Shown: piece by piece, positions 1 through 8,565 of the stretch | How the letters are laid out: the number at the start of each line of letters is the position of its first letter | Numbering within the stretch: the first letter of the stretch is position 1 | Assembly: GCF_050897975.1 (NCBI RefSeq) | Contig: NZ_JBPAXY010000009.1 | Location: 1-64,000 of the forward strand | Length of the DNA stretch: 64,000 nucleotides | Origin: Pseudooceanicola sp050897975 | GTDB taxonomy: Bacteria; Pseudomonadota; Alphaproteobacteria; Rhodobacterales; Rhodobacteraceae | Direction of reading: 5' to 3' | Program-made: the position numbers and the translations under genes | The notes under the pieces: generated by a model | Told to the model about the DNA's origin: nothing | Database searches by the model: none | Seen by the model: the letters and a program-made list of their open reading frames with translations, nothing else

Positions 1-96
1 CTGGCCCGCATCGGCGATCACAAGATCAACCGCCTCGACGAGCTGTTGCCGTGGAACTGGGCGCCGATCGCTCAGGAGGCCAAGGCCGTCGCCTGA
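1..96 (+). CDS. tnpC: IS66-family transposase, C-terminal fragment
   Basis: The open frame entering from the left edge ends with KINRLDELLPWNW about 20 residues before the TGA at 94-96. That ending is typical of the C-terminal tail of IS66-type (TnpC) DDE transposases, which move the element with TnpA and TnpB helpers. Only the last 31 residues lie in the window, so completeness cannot be judged. The right end of the element should lie shortly downstream; the sequence ending GGCCGGTTAC near 121 could be its terminal repeat, but the other end is not in view. An insertion sequence here fits the decayed genes that follow. Confidence 0.7.
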   Translation: MARIGDHKINRLDELLPWNWAPIAQEAKAVA

Positions 97-357
97 TCTG
101 CGGTCCTTACCGGCCGGTTACATCGAAACCGAGACACCGTCCAAAAATTTAGGTTAAGAACTGCGAATGGCTTGAACGCTCTCGCAGAGCATCCAAACCC
201 CTACTCACATAAGGTTGCAGCACGCCCAAGGCCTAGCACAAGACTATTCCGAACTCTCTCAGAGCTTCCCCAAAACCATACATCTCAGCGGAAGTAGCCC
301 AACGGAATCACCCGAGCCTAAAAGGCCCGGCTATCGCAGATGAAGCTAAAGAGACCT

Positions 358-885
358 TCAGGATCCAAGGTTACTTCTGGTCGGTGGGACGCGGACACCG
401 CTCAAAGCAGCTTTTTCCTCATCATCTTCGAGGTTTCGAATCATTACAGCAAGGGCCTTGCGCAATGTTTTCTCTTCGGCACCACTCAGGCCTCTGATGG
501 CGGCGTTATTCACTTCGTGTGCCAAAGGCTCCAGGAGCTCCCGCAACTCCCAACCTTTTTCCGTGAGGAAAGCATGCTGACGACGACGGTTCCCAGCCAC
601 ATTGCGGCGTTCAATATATCCAAGCTCTTCCATTCGGCTGAGTGCAGTATGCGCAGTAGGCTCTGTCAGATGTGCTCTTTCGCTTAACTCTCGTTGCGAC
701 AAACCATCTTCCTGCCAAAGGATTCGAAGGAATATCCACTGCCCGAAAGTCACATTTTGCGTCTGTAACCGCAGCTGCAACGCACGGTTAAACCCTCTTG
801 CCGCAAGACGTACCAAGCGAGCAATGCGCTCGTTATATTGGGTCAAACCGTCGTCTTTCAACGCGGAATCAGATTTTTCGTTCAT
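358..885 (-). CDS. MarR-family transcriptional regulator
   Basis: This 175-residue protein has the MarR winged-helix layout: an N-terminal helix, a helix-turn-helix around LSQRELSERAHLTEPTAHTALSR (about residues 82-104), and a wing with the basic run NRRRQHAFLTEKGWEL. MarR dimers bind palindromic operators and are often released by small aromatic or phenolic ligands. It lies next to remnants of a catabolic gene set (thiamine-diphosphate enzyme, hydroxyacid dehydrogenase, aldehyde dehydrogenase), which it may once have controlled; that link is inference from position. It appears intact. Confidence 0.85.
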   Translation of the reverse strand: MNEKSDSALKDDGLTQYNERIARLVRLAARGFNRALQLRLQTQNVTFGQWIFLRILWQEDGLSQRELSERAHLTEPTAHTALSRMEELGYIERRNVAGNRRRQHAFLTEKGWELRELLEPLAHEVNNAAIRGLSGAEEKTLRKALAVMIRNLEDDEEKAALSGVRVPPTRSNLGS

Positions 886-1084
886 GTATGCTCAGACCAC
901 AAACATCTATTGCCCAAAATCAGTTCTGGGCTTCTACAGGTCCGAGACTATCCCTGTCATCTTACGAAGATGCAAGCCTCAACAATGTCACTACTTTTAC
1001 AGCTAGTGACATGCGGTGCGCGCAAACCGACGTAAATCTTGCAGCAAACCCTGCTTACAACTTTTCGATTTTTTCTCTCCATAT

Positions 1085-2000
1085 TTTTCGATTTGGGGGT
1101 TTCTGCGCGCTTGATGCGTGTTGCGTTTTCGACGAAGATGTCGGGCAAGACGGTGTAGAGCTCAATGGTGTGTCCCGGGATATGCGGGGGGAGGATCACC
1201 CGGTCGAAGCCGCGCAGCGGGCGGGCAGCGGTTCGGTTTCCGTCACGCCTAGCCTAGCACCGGCTAGGTGTCCTGCTGTCATCACCCGCACCCGCGCATC
1301 CTCATCAATGAAACCCCGCGCGAGGTGTTGATTAACACCGCATCCGGCTTCATCATGCGCAGTTCGGCCTCGCAGATCATTCCTCGTGTCAGCGCGTTCA
1401 ACGGCACATGGAGGCTCACCAACATCACACATGGCCAGAAGCTCAGCGCGTTTCACCAGCCCCACGCCCGTAGGTGCGGTGTCCGGTATCAGGAACGGAT
1501 CGTGCACCAGTATCTGTGCCGGATCTGTGCCGGCTCGAACGCCAACTGTCGCTCGATCACCCGGTCCTATCCGCCCCGAATCGATCAATCCGATCGCCCG
1601 GCCTCGCACCATCCGCGCAAATATCTGTTGCGGTCGGCCCGCATTCTCGCGCAGCAGGCGCTCGGATTCATGCAGCCGGTACAGCAGCACCAGCATCAGC
1701 ATCCCTATCGCTTCGGGCATCCCCAAAAAGTTCTCGGGCGTTACACCATTCGTCACGATCAGACCGCGCGCGGCACAGGCCTCCCAGATCTCCCGCACCC
1801 ACCCCGATCGTTGGAAGTACTAGCGCCCGCAGCCGTGGCGAGGCGTCCAGATCCGCGTCGCTCAGCCCCGACCGCGAACTGACCACGATGATAGCAACGT
1901 CCGACAGCAGCGCCTGCCGCTGTTCCTCCGTCAGCCGCAGCGGAACACCTAGGGTGATCTGGGGGCCGCGAACGACCTCCCAGCCTTCGGTCCGCAGACG
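1085..2000 (-). pseudogene. D-2-hydroxyacid dehydrogenase, frameshifted remnant
   Basis: Three reading frames together give a D-2-hydroxyacid (phosphoglycerate-type) dehydrogenase. The N-terminal part (EGWEVVRGPQITLGVPLRL, about 1994-1940) is in one frame. The middle (TPENFLGMPEAIGMLMLVLL and the degraded nucleotide-binding segment RAIGLIDSGRIG) is in a second. The C-terminal part (VILPPHIPGHTIELYTVLPD) is in a third, below about 1199. The frames change near 1740-1790 and near 1200. The N-terminus is fused in frame to the end of the thiamine-diphosphate enzyme remnant upstream, so the original start has been deleted. No functional product is expected. Assignment to the superfamily is by motif; the substrate is unknown. 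Confidence 0.75.
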
Positions 2001-3103
2001 ATCCGAACCCTCGAAGTCCAGTGGGTGACGGAAGTGCCACGCCTCGCCCGCCCAGCCCAACGGCAAACACACAAAGCTGGCACAGACACCTTCCAGACCT
2101 TCGCCAAGCGCCCCGGCCTGCGTCATGATATCAAGCTCAACCTCTGCATCGGGGGCGTTCAGCGCAGGTTTGATCGGTAAATCACCGGGCATCTCGCCCG
2201 CCCCTACACCCAGAGCATCGGCAATCGCATGCATCGCAACATCCGGACCGCAGGCAGCGCTTGATGCTCCATCCCCCAGCCATTGTGCAGCTGATAATCC
2301 AGCGACGCCTGGATCACCTGCGCCTTCACATCGCCCGCCAGTTTCAGCGTGCCCGCGACATCCAGCCAGTCCAGGCTCAGGATCACATCCGCCTCGCGCA
2401 GCACCGCGCCCGCCGCATCGTCAATGAAGAAGGCCGGTTTGCCGCGATGCTGCGGGTGATCCGTCGGGAAGGACGCCCCGTTCCGGATATCCGTCAGAAC
2501 CTTCGCCCCAGCGCCTTGGCGTTCTTCGGCAGATCTGCCGCCCGCGCCACTCCTTCGGCCGAGGGTGCCGCCGGAGGCGACGGCTGGTAACGCGCAAAAT
2601 CTGGCAACTCCGGTGCCTTCTCGTGCTGCTTTTCCTGGATCGACACGTCGAAGTTCACATAGGTCGGGCCTTTCGGTTCGCTCCACGCGATTACATCCGC
2701 ACGCAACATCGATTCCAGCGCCGCATCAACCGGCCCCGTCGCCCCATAAATCAGAACCGGCACACGGTCGCAGCACACGTTGAAGATCGCCATCGTACCA
2801 TGCATCAGACCCACGTTGCTGTGCAGGATCACCGCCAATGGCTCCCCCGCCACCTTCGCATAGCCATGCGCAATCGCAACCGCATGCTCTTCGTGCAGAC
2901 ACAACAGCATCTGCGGATCTTCATTGCCAAGGTGGTTCACAAGGCTGTCGTGCAAACCCCGAAAGCTCGACCCCGGGTTCAGTGCAACATACTTCACTCA
3001 CCCCCAAACCTCGCAATATATCCGCAAATACATCGCTACCCCACACCCCCAAACTATCCGACGATACTGGGCGCTCAACCTGATACAGCCTGTGGTCTGT
3101 CAT
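2001..3103 (-). pseudogene. Thiamine-diphosphate-dependent enzyme, decayed
   Basis: The remnant begins with an ATG at 3103 behind AGGAAAGG and reads VWGSDVFADILRGLGV. It then shifts frame near 2990-3000 to continue as GSSFRGLHDSLVNHLGNED and LCLHEEHAVAIAHGYAKVAG, the cofactor-binding N-domain typical of acetolactate synthase or benzoylformate decarboxylase-type enzymes. The catalytic-glutamate-like HEEHAVAIAHGYA is present. A stretch is missing after ATGPVDAA, where the frame jumps to EPKGPTYVNFDVSIQEK, and further shifts occur near 2500 and 2220. The end (LPLGWAGEAWHFRHPLDF) runs directly into the dehydrogenase remnant. At least one internal deletion and several frameshifts make this a pseudogene. 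Confidence 0.78.
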
Positions 3104-3235
3104 GTGTCTTGACCTTTCCTTATGAAGTGTTGATGCAACAGCGCCCCATTTTGAAAGGCGTACGCAATAGGTATCCATTGCCCGCCGAAAGGGCGGGCAT
3201 TTTGCATTTCAGACGGTCTGGAGCGGCTCAGAGGA

Positions 3236-4087
3236 TCAGAAATCCAAACCGAAATCGACGGTTCCCGCCGAATGGGTCAAAGCACCGGAGGAAATATAAT
3301 CCACATTTGCCGATGCGATTTCGCGCAAACGGCCAAGGGTCACATTCCCGCTGGCTTCGGTCTTCGCCCGCCCGTCAATGCGCTTTACAGCTTCGGCCAT
3401 GTCTTCGGTCGACATATTGTCGAACATGATGACATCTGCGCCCCCGGTCTGAAGCACCTCGTCCAACTGATGCAAACCGTCGATCTCGATCTCTACCACG
3501 ACCATGTGACCCACATTTCGTTGAACGGCTTCCAGCACCTGTTTGATGCCACCAGCCGCTGCGATATGGTTGTCCTTGATCAGGATCGCATCGGACAGGG
3601 AAAACCGATGATTGTGGCCGCCGCCATGCAAAATGGCGAGCTTTTCGACAAGTTTCAGCCCCGGTGTGGTTTTGCGTGTACAGGTGATACGTGTCTTGGT
3701 ACCCGCAAGCTCCTGAACATAGGACGCTGTCAAGGTTGCCGTCCCAGACAACCGTCCGGCAAAGTTCAGGGCAACACGCTCTGCGGCAAGGATCGACGCC
3801 GCCGATCCCTCTATACGCATCAACGTATCGCCCGCTTTGCAGGCCGTACCATCCGCCACGACAGTCTCGACCACAAGATTGGGATCAATCAGCCGAAACG
3901 CGAGAGAGGCCACCTGCATCCCAGAAACAACCGCGTCCTGCCGTGCACGCATTTGCGCCTTGTAGCGCGTGCCTTCAGGCAGAACGGAACGGGTTGTCAC
4001 GTCGCCTGCGGCACCCAGGTCCTCCATAATAGCGTTCCGAACCATGGGTTCGAGGATGATATCGGGGACGTTCGCAACATTGCTCAT
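3236..4087 (-). CDS. nadC: Nicotinate-nucleotide pyrophosphorylase (carboxylating)
   Basis: NadC joins quinolinate to PRPP, giving nicotinate mononucleotide, CO2 and pyrophosphate in cytosolic NAD synthesis. The 283-residue length is normal. Visible family features are the N-terminal EDLGAAGDVTTRSVLP, the AERVALNFAGRLSGTAT segment, RKTTPGLKLVEKLAILHGGGHNHR with the basic substrate-binding residues, the DAILIKDNHI strand, and the C-terminal ISSGALTHSAGTVDFGLDF. The start has only a weak GGAT upstream. It sits between a broken aldehyde dehydrogenase and a broken thiamine-diphosphate enzyme, so it is the only intact gene of the cluster. It may be a plasmid-borne paralogue of the housekeeping gene; ModD-like relatives are an alternative. 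Confidence 0.9.
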   Translation of the reverse strand: MSNVANVPDIILEPMVRNAIMEDLGAAGDVTTRSVLPEGTRYKAQMRARQDAVVSGMQVASLAFRLIDPNLVVETVVADGTACKAGDTLMRIEGSAASILAAERVALNFAGRLSGTATLTASYVQELAGTKTRITCTRKTTPGLKLVEKLAILHGGGHNHRFSLSDAILIKDNHIAAAGGIKQVLEAVQRNVGHMVVVEIEIDGLHQLDEVLQTGGADVIMFDNMSTEDMAEAVKRIDGRAKTEASGNVTLGRLREIASANVDYISSGALTHSAGTVDFGLDF

Positions 4088-4213
4088 TATTTTTTAGATC
4101 CTTATCGGTTTGCAAAAGGGGCAGGAAGGGATGGCCTCATCCCGGCCAAAGCAATCAATACAGAAAAAGCTTTTGGATCCCAGACCCCGTTCGCACATTA
4201 CCTACGCACCGGG

Positions 4214-5680
4214 TCACTGACCCGACAGATTGATATGCACATTCTTTTCATGGGTGAAGGAAATCAGTTCGCCAATACCTACTTCGCGCCCGATACCCGA
4301 TTGCTTGACCCCACCGAACGGGGCACCAAGGAAATGCCGACCGACTTCGTTAACCCAAACAAACCCGGCCTCGACGCGTGCAGCCGTACGATGAGCCATC
4401 ACCAGATCCCGAGTCCAAATTGCACAGGGCAGCCCAAGCTCAAGTGCATTGACCTCGTTCAGCATGGAATCTTCGTCCGACCATTTGCGAACCGCAAGAA
4501 CTGGCCCGAAAATCTCTTCACGGGCGATACGCATCTGCGGCGTTACATCCGCAAAAATCGTCGGCGCGATAAAGCTGCCTTTCGCCAGCGGACTATCCGT
4601 GACCGCATAACCGCCAGTAACGGCGCGCGCACCCTCACTTTTGGCAGAGTCAATGAAACCCATGACCCGGTCGAACTGCGCACGGCTGACAATCGTGCCT
4701 ATCGTGGTTTCAGGATCCGTCGGAACGCCCGGCTTATATCTTTCAACAGACTCGGCCAGATAGGAAATGACTTCGTCGTGGATATCCTCGTACAGGAATG
4801 CGCGACTTATCGAGCCACAGGACTGGCCGCACCAGCCAAAGTTCATTCTAGCGACAATCGCGTCCGCAATCTTTTTCGGATCACTGTCGGGATAGGCAAT
4901 CAGCGCGTTCTTGCCACCCAGTTCCAGCAGTACAGGTTTGCCCGTAGCGCTGGCGCTTCGCATCACAGCCCGGCCAGCCGACACAGAGCCAATAAGCGTG
5001 ACCTTTGCAGCGCCAAGGTGCTCGGCCAGGCCAGCACCTGCCTCTAGATCACCCGGCAACACGTTGAATGTGCCTTTGGGCATCAGGCCATAAACAATCT
5101 CTGCCAGGCGCTATGCAGACAAAGGCGCCTGTACCTGCGGCTTGATGATGACAGCGTTCCCTGCCGCCAAAGGCGCCGCCACTTTACCGCCACAAAACAT
5201 GAACGGATGATTGAACGCCAGGATACGTGCCACAACACTAAGCGGCTGGCGCAGGGTCATATTCACCCGATCCGGCCCCAAAGGGATCGTGTCGCCCTTC
5301 ATTTCAGTCACAAGACCGGCGAAAAACTCCATCTGGGCCGCCGCGATGGCCGCGTCGCCGCGCACCTCGGTATATGGGTTGCCGCAATTGGCCGCGTCCA
5401 TCATCGCAAGCTCATCTCCGCGCTTGTGCAAGAGAGCCGCGATTTCCTGCAGAATACTGGCACGCTCAAGAGGAGCAACATCACGCCATTCCTTCAAACA
5501 CGCAGGCGCTACGTCCACCTCGGCCCGGGTCGCCGCAGCCACTAATCCGATCAGCTGACCTGTGCCCGGGTTAAAAGTCTCCTCGTAATTTCCTGCGCTT
5601 GGCGGAACCCATGCGCCCCCACAATACAGCTGCTCCTTACCAGAGAGAGCATGGTTTGCATCCATATTCACCATGCGCAT
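4214..5680 (-). pseudogene. Aldehyde dehydrogenase interrupted by an in-frame amber codon
   Basis: Reading from the ATG at 5680 (behind GGGAGGAAA) to 4214 gives about 488 codons of a normal NAD(P)-dependent aldehyde dehydrogenase, broken only by TAG at 5111-5113. The frame is the same on both sides: PLSA, stop, RLAEIVYGL, MPKGTFNVLPG. The cofactor-binding GSVSAGRAVM, the catalytic-glutamate segment LLELGGKNA and the catalytic cysteine motif GWCGQSCGS all survive downstream, so the lesion looks recent. A single base change from TTG (Leu) would explain it. The internal ATG at 5083 could make a 289-residue fragment lacking the N-terminal part. Readthrough or a sequencing error are alternatives to true inactivation. 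Confidence 0.85.
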
Positions 5681-6214
5681 ATGACGTTTCCTCCCGCGAT
5701 TGCCCTTGATTACTTAGATTACTAATATATTCAACCAATGAACCCCATCGCCTGCCAAGTGAAATCGTTGCGCGTATGAAAGGTTTTCGCCGGGCGGCAC
5801 GCAGGTTAGCTGCCCTGTCAGGCACCCCCCACCGGGTGCCGCTGATCGCTAGCGCATCGGCTGGGGTGACTAATGCCTTCCAAGCTACCAACATTCAAGT
5901 GAAATATTGGACCCTCCACTAGCAAGCAAATTACCGCCATACGCTCACTATCTGCTATTTTAGATCACTAATTATTCGCGTAAATACTCTCTTGGATTGA
6001 ATTATTTTCTGGGCATTCAATTGATTAAGAAAAAGACAGCCTGGCCCTTTCAGGAAGGGTTTATCATCAACGGAACGGCGGAAACCCATGTGTTTACCGA
6101 CTACCGCTGGGATGATGGAAGCGTGAGCCGCCGCCAGTTTGTGGATCCATGCAGTTACGACCATACGCTTGTCGTAGTACGGACAGTTTCACTCAAGCTG
6201 CCGGACAGCCACGA
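5681..6214. other. Non-coding or decayed stretch with repeated TTAGAT-type boxes
   Basis: No convincing gene is seen. The stretch is visibly more AT-rich than its surroundings. Two similar boxes, TTAGATTACTAATATAT at 5714 and TTAGATCACTAATTATT at 5960, lie upstream of the aldehyde dehydrogenase and could be operator or promoter elements. A 74-codon plus-strand frame (5997-6221) and an overlapping minus frame have no recognisable motif and are left uncalled. Confidence 0.35.
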
Positions 6215-6793
6215 TCAGTAGGAAAACCACTCCGAGTGGCCCATGTTGCCCTCGTAGTCCCCGTATTCGACCATGATGCTGCGGGAATAGAAGTGCCACA
6301 GGCCCCCGCTGGTCGGATAGGCGATCTCTTGGCCGCTTTCCGAGACGAATGTCGCGGGCCAGGGCATGTGGGATCCGTAGACCCGTTGGATGTAGCGGCA
6401 GGTCCGGTTCTCGCGATCGCAGGAGCGTATCGACCAATCCCATTGACGCGGCTCGTCGCGCGGCTCGTAGGAGCGCCCGGTGAACCAGATCACATGAGTG
6501 CGGTTCAGCCATTCATACTCAGGCAAGTTGGTGTCGAGCTCGCCCTCGCCGCCGGGTCCGCCCAGTTCGGCCGGCACATGGGCAAAGGTGCAGACCCCGA
6601 AGGGCGGCAGGCTCGGCCAGGGTGTGATGCGGCGGATCATGGTGCGATAGGCGCGCGCGCAGACCGCGCTCGGGGGGAAGCCTCCCGCCATGCAGAGCAT
6701 GATGGCGCAGTCGACGTCATAGGCCCGCGCTTTCTCCGGGGCTCCGAACACCGCCATCACTCCCATTGCAGCTGCCATCATCTGTCGCTTCAT
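6215..6793 (-). CDS. TrbM/KikA-like periplasmic conjugation protein
   Basis: Starting at the ATG at 6793 (GGGAGA five bases upstream; an in-frame TTG at 6808 is less likely) the protein is 192 residues. It has a signal peptide (MKRQMMAAAMGVMAVFGAPEKARA) followed by a cysteine-containing mature start VDCAIMLCMAGGFP. That start, plus AYRTMIRRITPWPSLPPFGVC, matches the TrbM/KikA family of conjugative-plasmid periplasmic proteins, whose exact role is not settled. The rest is rich in aromatic residues. It is transcribed away from the virB operon, whose first gene begins about 130 bases to the right, so the shared gap probably holds divergent promoters. Confidence 0.65.
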   Translation of the reverse strand: MKRQMMAAAMGVMAVFGAPEKARAYDVDCAIMLCMAGGFPPSAVCARAYRTMIRRITPWPSLPPFGVCTFAHVPAELGGPGGEGELDTNLPEYEWLNRTHVIWFTGRSYEPRDEPRQWDWSIRSCDRENRTCRYIQRVYGSHMPWPATFVSESGQEIAYPTSGGLWHFYSRSIMVEYGDYEGNMGHSEWFSY

Positions 6794-6925
6794 GTCGCTC
6801 TCCCGCAAAAGTTGCGCAGACTATCGCGCAATATGTGTTTATCTGCAATATGTCGTATTGACTCCATATGACTTTATGGCCTTAGTGTCGTGAAGTAGAA
6901 GGGCTCTCGTGGGGAGAGTCCGAAC

Positions 6926-7240
6926 ATGCCGATAGCGCGCAACCAGATCCTGATCACCATCGATGGTGTCAAAGACCTGTCCGAGAAGGGCATAGCGTTC
7001 CGCTGCCGGTATGAACTCGTGGGGTTCACGGACGATGGCAAGCCGCGCTACCAGTGCATCTACCTGCGCGAGGGCGAGCCGGAAGCCATTCTGGTCTCGA
7101 CCCGGATCACCCCGCACGGGCCAGAGCCGCGGTATTTCAACATATGGCCGGGACTCTTCAAACATCATCTCGAGTTCGGTGACGGGCGCGATCTGCGCTT
7201 TGGTCCTGACTACAGCATTACCCTCGAGGAGCGCGGCTGA
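6926..7240 (+). CDS. Conserved-looking hypothetical protein at head of virB operon
   Basis: This 104-residue protein has no signal peptide or membrane segment. It begins MPIARNQILITIDGVKDLSEKG behind GGGGAGAG, a good ribosome site. The sequence alternates beta-strand-like stretches (FRCRYELVGFTDDG, YQCIYLREGE) and ends LRFGPDYSITLEERG, suggesting a small beta-rich domain. I do not recognise the family. It is the first gene in the direction of the secretion operon and overlaps the next coding region by about 60 bases, so it is probably co-transcribed with it. Confidence 0.6.
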   Translation: MPIARNQILITIDGVKDLSEKGIAFRCRYELVGFTDDGKPRYQCIYLREGEPEAILVSTRITPHGPEPRYFNIWPGLFKHHLEFGDGRDLRFGPDYSITLEERG

Positions 7241-7877
7241 CGTCATCGCCTTCGGCCGCGACGGGACAGCCCGGACCTCGGGCTGGACCTTTCATGGCGA
7301 ACGACCTGCCTGGGCGGGGCTGGGTGATAGCGCTGAGGCCGGGGTGGTTCTTGCCTCGCTGGATGCCACACCGCCGTCCGGACGCGACGACATCCTCTCC
7401 CTGATCCGCACGACTGCTGACCGGTACCAGGGGAACCGCGCCCTGCGGCAAGTCGGCCTCGATGAGGACGACTGGCTGGTCCTTTTCCAAGCCCTGGTCG
7501 AGGCCGAAAGCAGCTACAATCCGACTGCCGTGAGCCCCAAGGGTGCCTATGGTCTTGGCCAGCTGATGCCGGATACTGCCCGTGCGCTCGGCGTCGATCC
7601 GCGCGATCCCTCACAGAACCTCGACGGCGCCGCACGCTATCTGCTCGCGCAGCTGGCCACATTCAAGGACATCAACCTGGCGCTCGCAGCCTATAATGCC
7701 GGGCCGCACCGCGTGGTCGAGTATTCCGGCACCCCGCCTTTCACCGAGACTCGCGACTACATCGCGCGCATCCATCGGATCCGGTCCCGGCTGGCGGGTG
7801 CGCCTTTTTCCGCGCCGGATATCCGTGTCGCGACCCGCGTGCCTGCCCGCGCGCCGGTCCTTATCGAACTTCAGTAA
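7179..7877 (+). CDS. virB1: VirB1-like lytic transglycosylase
   Basis: VirB1 proteins cut peptidoglycan in the periplasm so that the type IV secretion channel can cross the wall. The SLT fold is clear: ALVEAESSYNPTAVSPKGAYGLGQLMP with the catalytic glutamate in VEAESSYNP, then LDGAARYLLAQL and LALAAYNAGPHRVVEYSGTPPF. A GTG at 7179 gives a plausible signal sequence (ICALVLTTALPSRSAA) and 232 residues, overlapping the previous gene. Longer frames from upstream starts would lack a signal peptide. A second SLT domain occurs in the protein at 11136-12248, so the operon encodes two. Confidence 0.82.
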   Translation: MTGAICALVLTTALPSRSAADVIAFGRDGTARTSGWTFHGERPAWAGLGDSAEAGVVLASLDATPPSGRDDILSLIRTTADRYQGNRALRQVGLDEDDWLVLFQALVEAESSYNPTAVSPKGAYGLGQLMPDTARALGVDPRDPSQNLDGAARYLLAQLATFKDINLALAAYNAGPHRVVEYSGTPPFTETRDYIARIHRIRSRLAGAPFSAPDIRVATRVPARAPVLIELQ

Positions 7878-7893
7878 AACAAGGGAACTTCGC

Positions 7894-8175
7894 ATGCTTC
7901 GACATCGCCTCAGCCGCCTCTTGCCTGCCGCCACAACCCTGGCGGCTTTCGCAACGCCCGTCCTCGCGCAAGACTTGTCACCGATCCAGACCATGCTGGA
8001 AACCGTCGAGGCCGCGCTGACCGGTCCCATCGGGATCGCGGTCGCCACGCTCGCGGTCATCGGCACCGGTTTCATGTGCATGATGGGACGGCTGAACTGG
8101 GGCTGGTTCGCCTCGGTCATCATCGGGATCGTGCTGATCTTCTCGGCCGGCACCATCGTCGACGGCTTCTCGTGA
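7894..8175 (+). CDS. virB2: VirB2-like major pilin
   Basis: The 93-residue precursor starts with a signal peptide (LLPAATTLAAFATPVLAQ) followed by a short pilin containing two hydrophobic segments, IGIAVATLAVIGTGFMCMM and WFASVIIGIVLIFSAGTIV, with the small polar loop GRLNWG between them. This is the standard VirB2/TrbC layout. Mature subunits sit in the inner membrane and assemble into the conjugative pilus. It lies 16 bases after virB1, with AAGGGAA as ribosome site, and before virB3, in the usual order. Confidence 0.88.
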   Translation: MLRHRLSRLLPAATTLAAFATPVLAQDLSPIQTMLETVEAALTGPIGIAVATLAVIGTGFMCMMGRLNWGWFASVIIGIVLIFSAGTIVDGFS

Positions 8176-8286
8176 CATTCCGGCAAAATAGCGTCCTACG
8201 AGCGACCCGAACGCGTTGTGCTACGCAAACGCTGCCTCGGGCCCCTCTCCGGACACACATTTCCTTCTAAGCCGGAATATCACCCA

Positions 8287-8565
8287 ATGGCAGAACGATC
8301 TCCCCTCTTTCTGGGCCTCGCCCGTCCGCCCAAGTATCTGGGTCTCCCTGTCGGATACCTCGTGGTTCTGGCGACCGGGGTCGTTCTGCCGTTCATCTGG
8401 ACGAAGTCGATGGTGTTCTTCCTGATCGGGATTGTCGCCTATCCGATCCTCTGGTTCGTCGCCGACCGCGAGCCGCATTTCTTCGAGGTCCTGCGCGTCT
8501 CCTACGGCTCTGTGCGCGCGACGAAGAACCGGGCCCTGCATGGAGGCGACAGCTTTGGCGCGTGA
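8287..8565 (+). CDS. virB3: VirB3-like inner-membrane protein
   Basis: VirB3 is a small inner-membrane partner of the VirB4 ATPase. From the ATG at 8287 it is 92 residues, beginning LFLGLARPPKYLGLPVGY, the N-terminus typical of VirB3, followed by two membrane segments (LVVLATGVVLPFIW and MVFFLIGIVAYPILWFV) and the motif ADREPHFFEVL. In-frame starts further upstream (8218) would add residues not found in the family. The 3' end overlaps the virB4 start by 26 bases, suggesting translational coupling. Confidence 0.88.
   Translation: MAERSPLFLGLARPPKYLGLPVGYLVVLATGVVLPFIWTKSMVFFLIGIVAYPILWFVADREPHFFEVLRVSYGSVRATKNRALHGGDSFGA

Noticed and set aside
5111..5113. Amber codon as programmed recoding (pyrrolysine)
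   Set aside because: Nothing in the window encodes pyrrolysine machinery, the position is not an active-site residue, and a simple Leu-to-stop change explains it.
5637..5894. 85-codon minus-strand frame upstream of the aldehyde dehydrogenase start
   Set aside because: It overlaps the true gene start in another frame, has no motif and lies in promoter-like DNA.
5997..6221. 74-codon plus-strand frame in the AT-rich gap
   Set aside because: It has no recognisable family and no clear ribosome site, and a similarly long frame exists on the other strand; kept only as part of the gap description.
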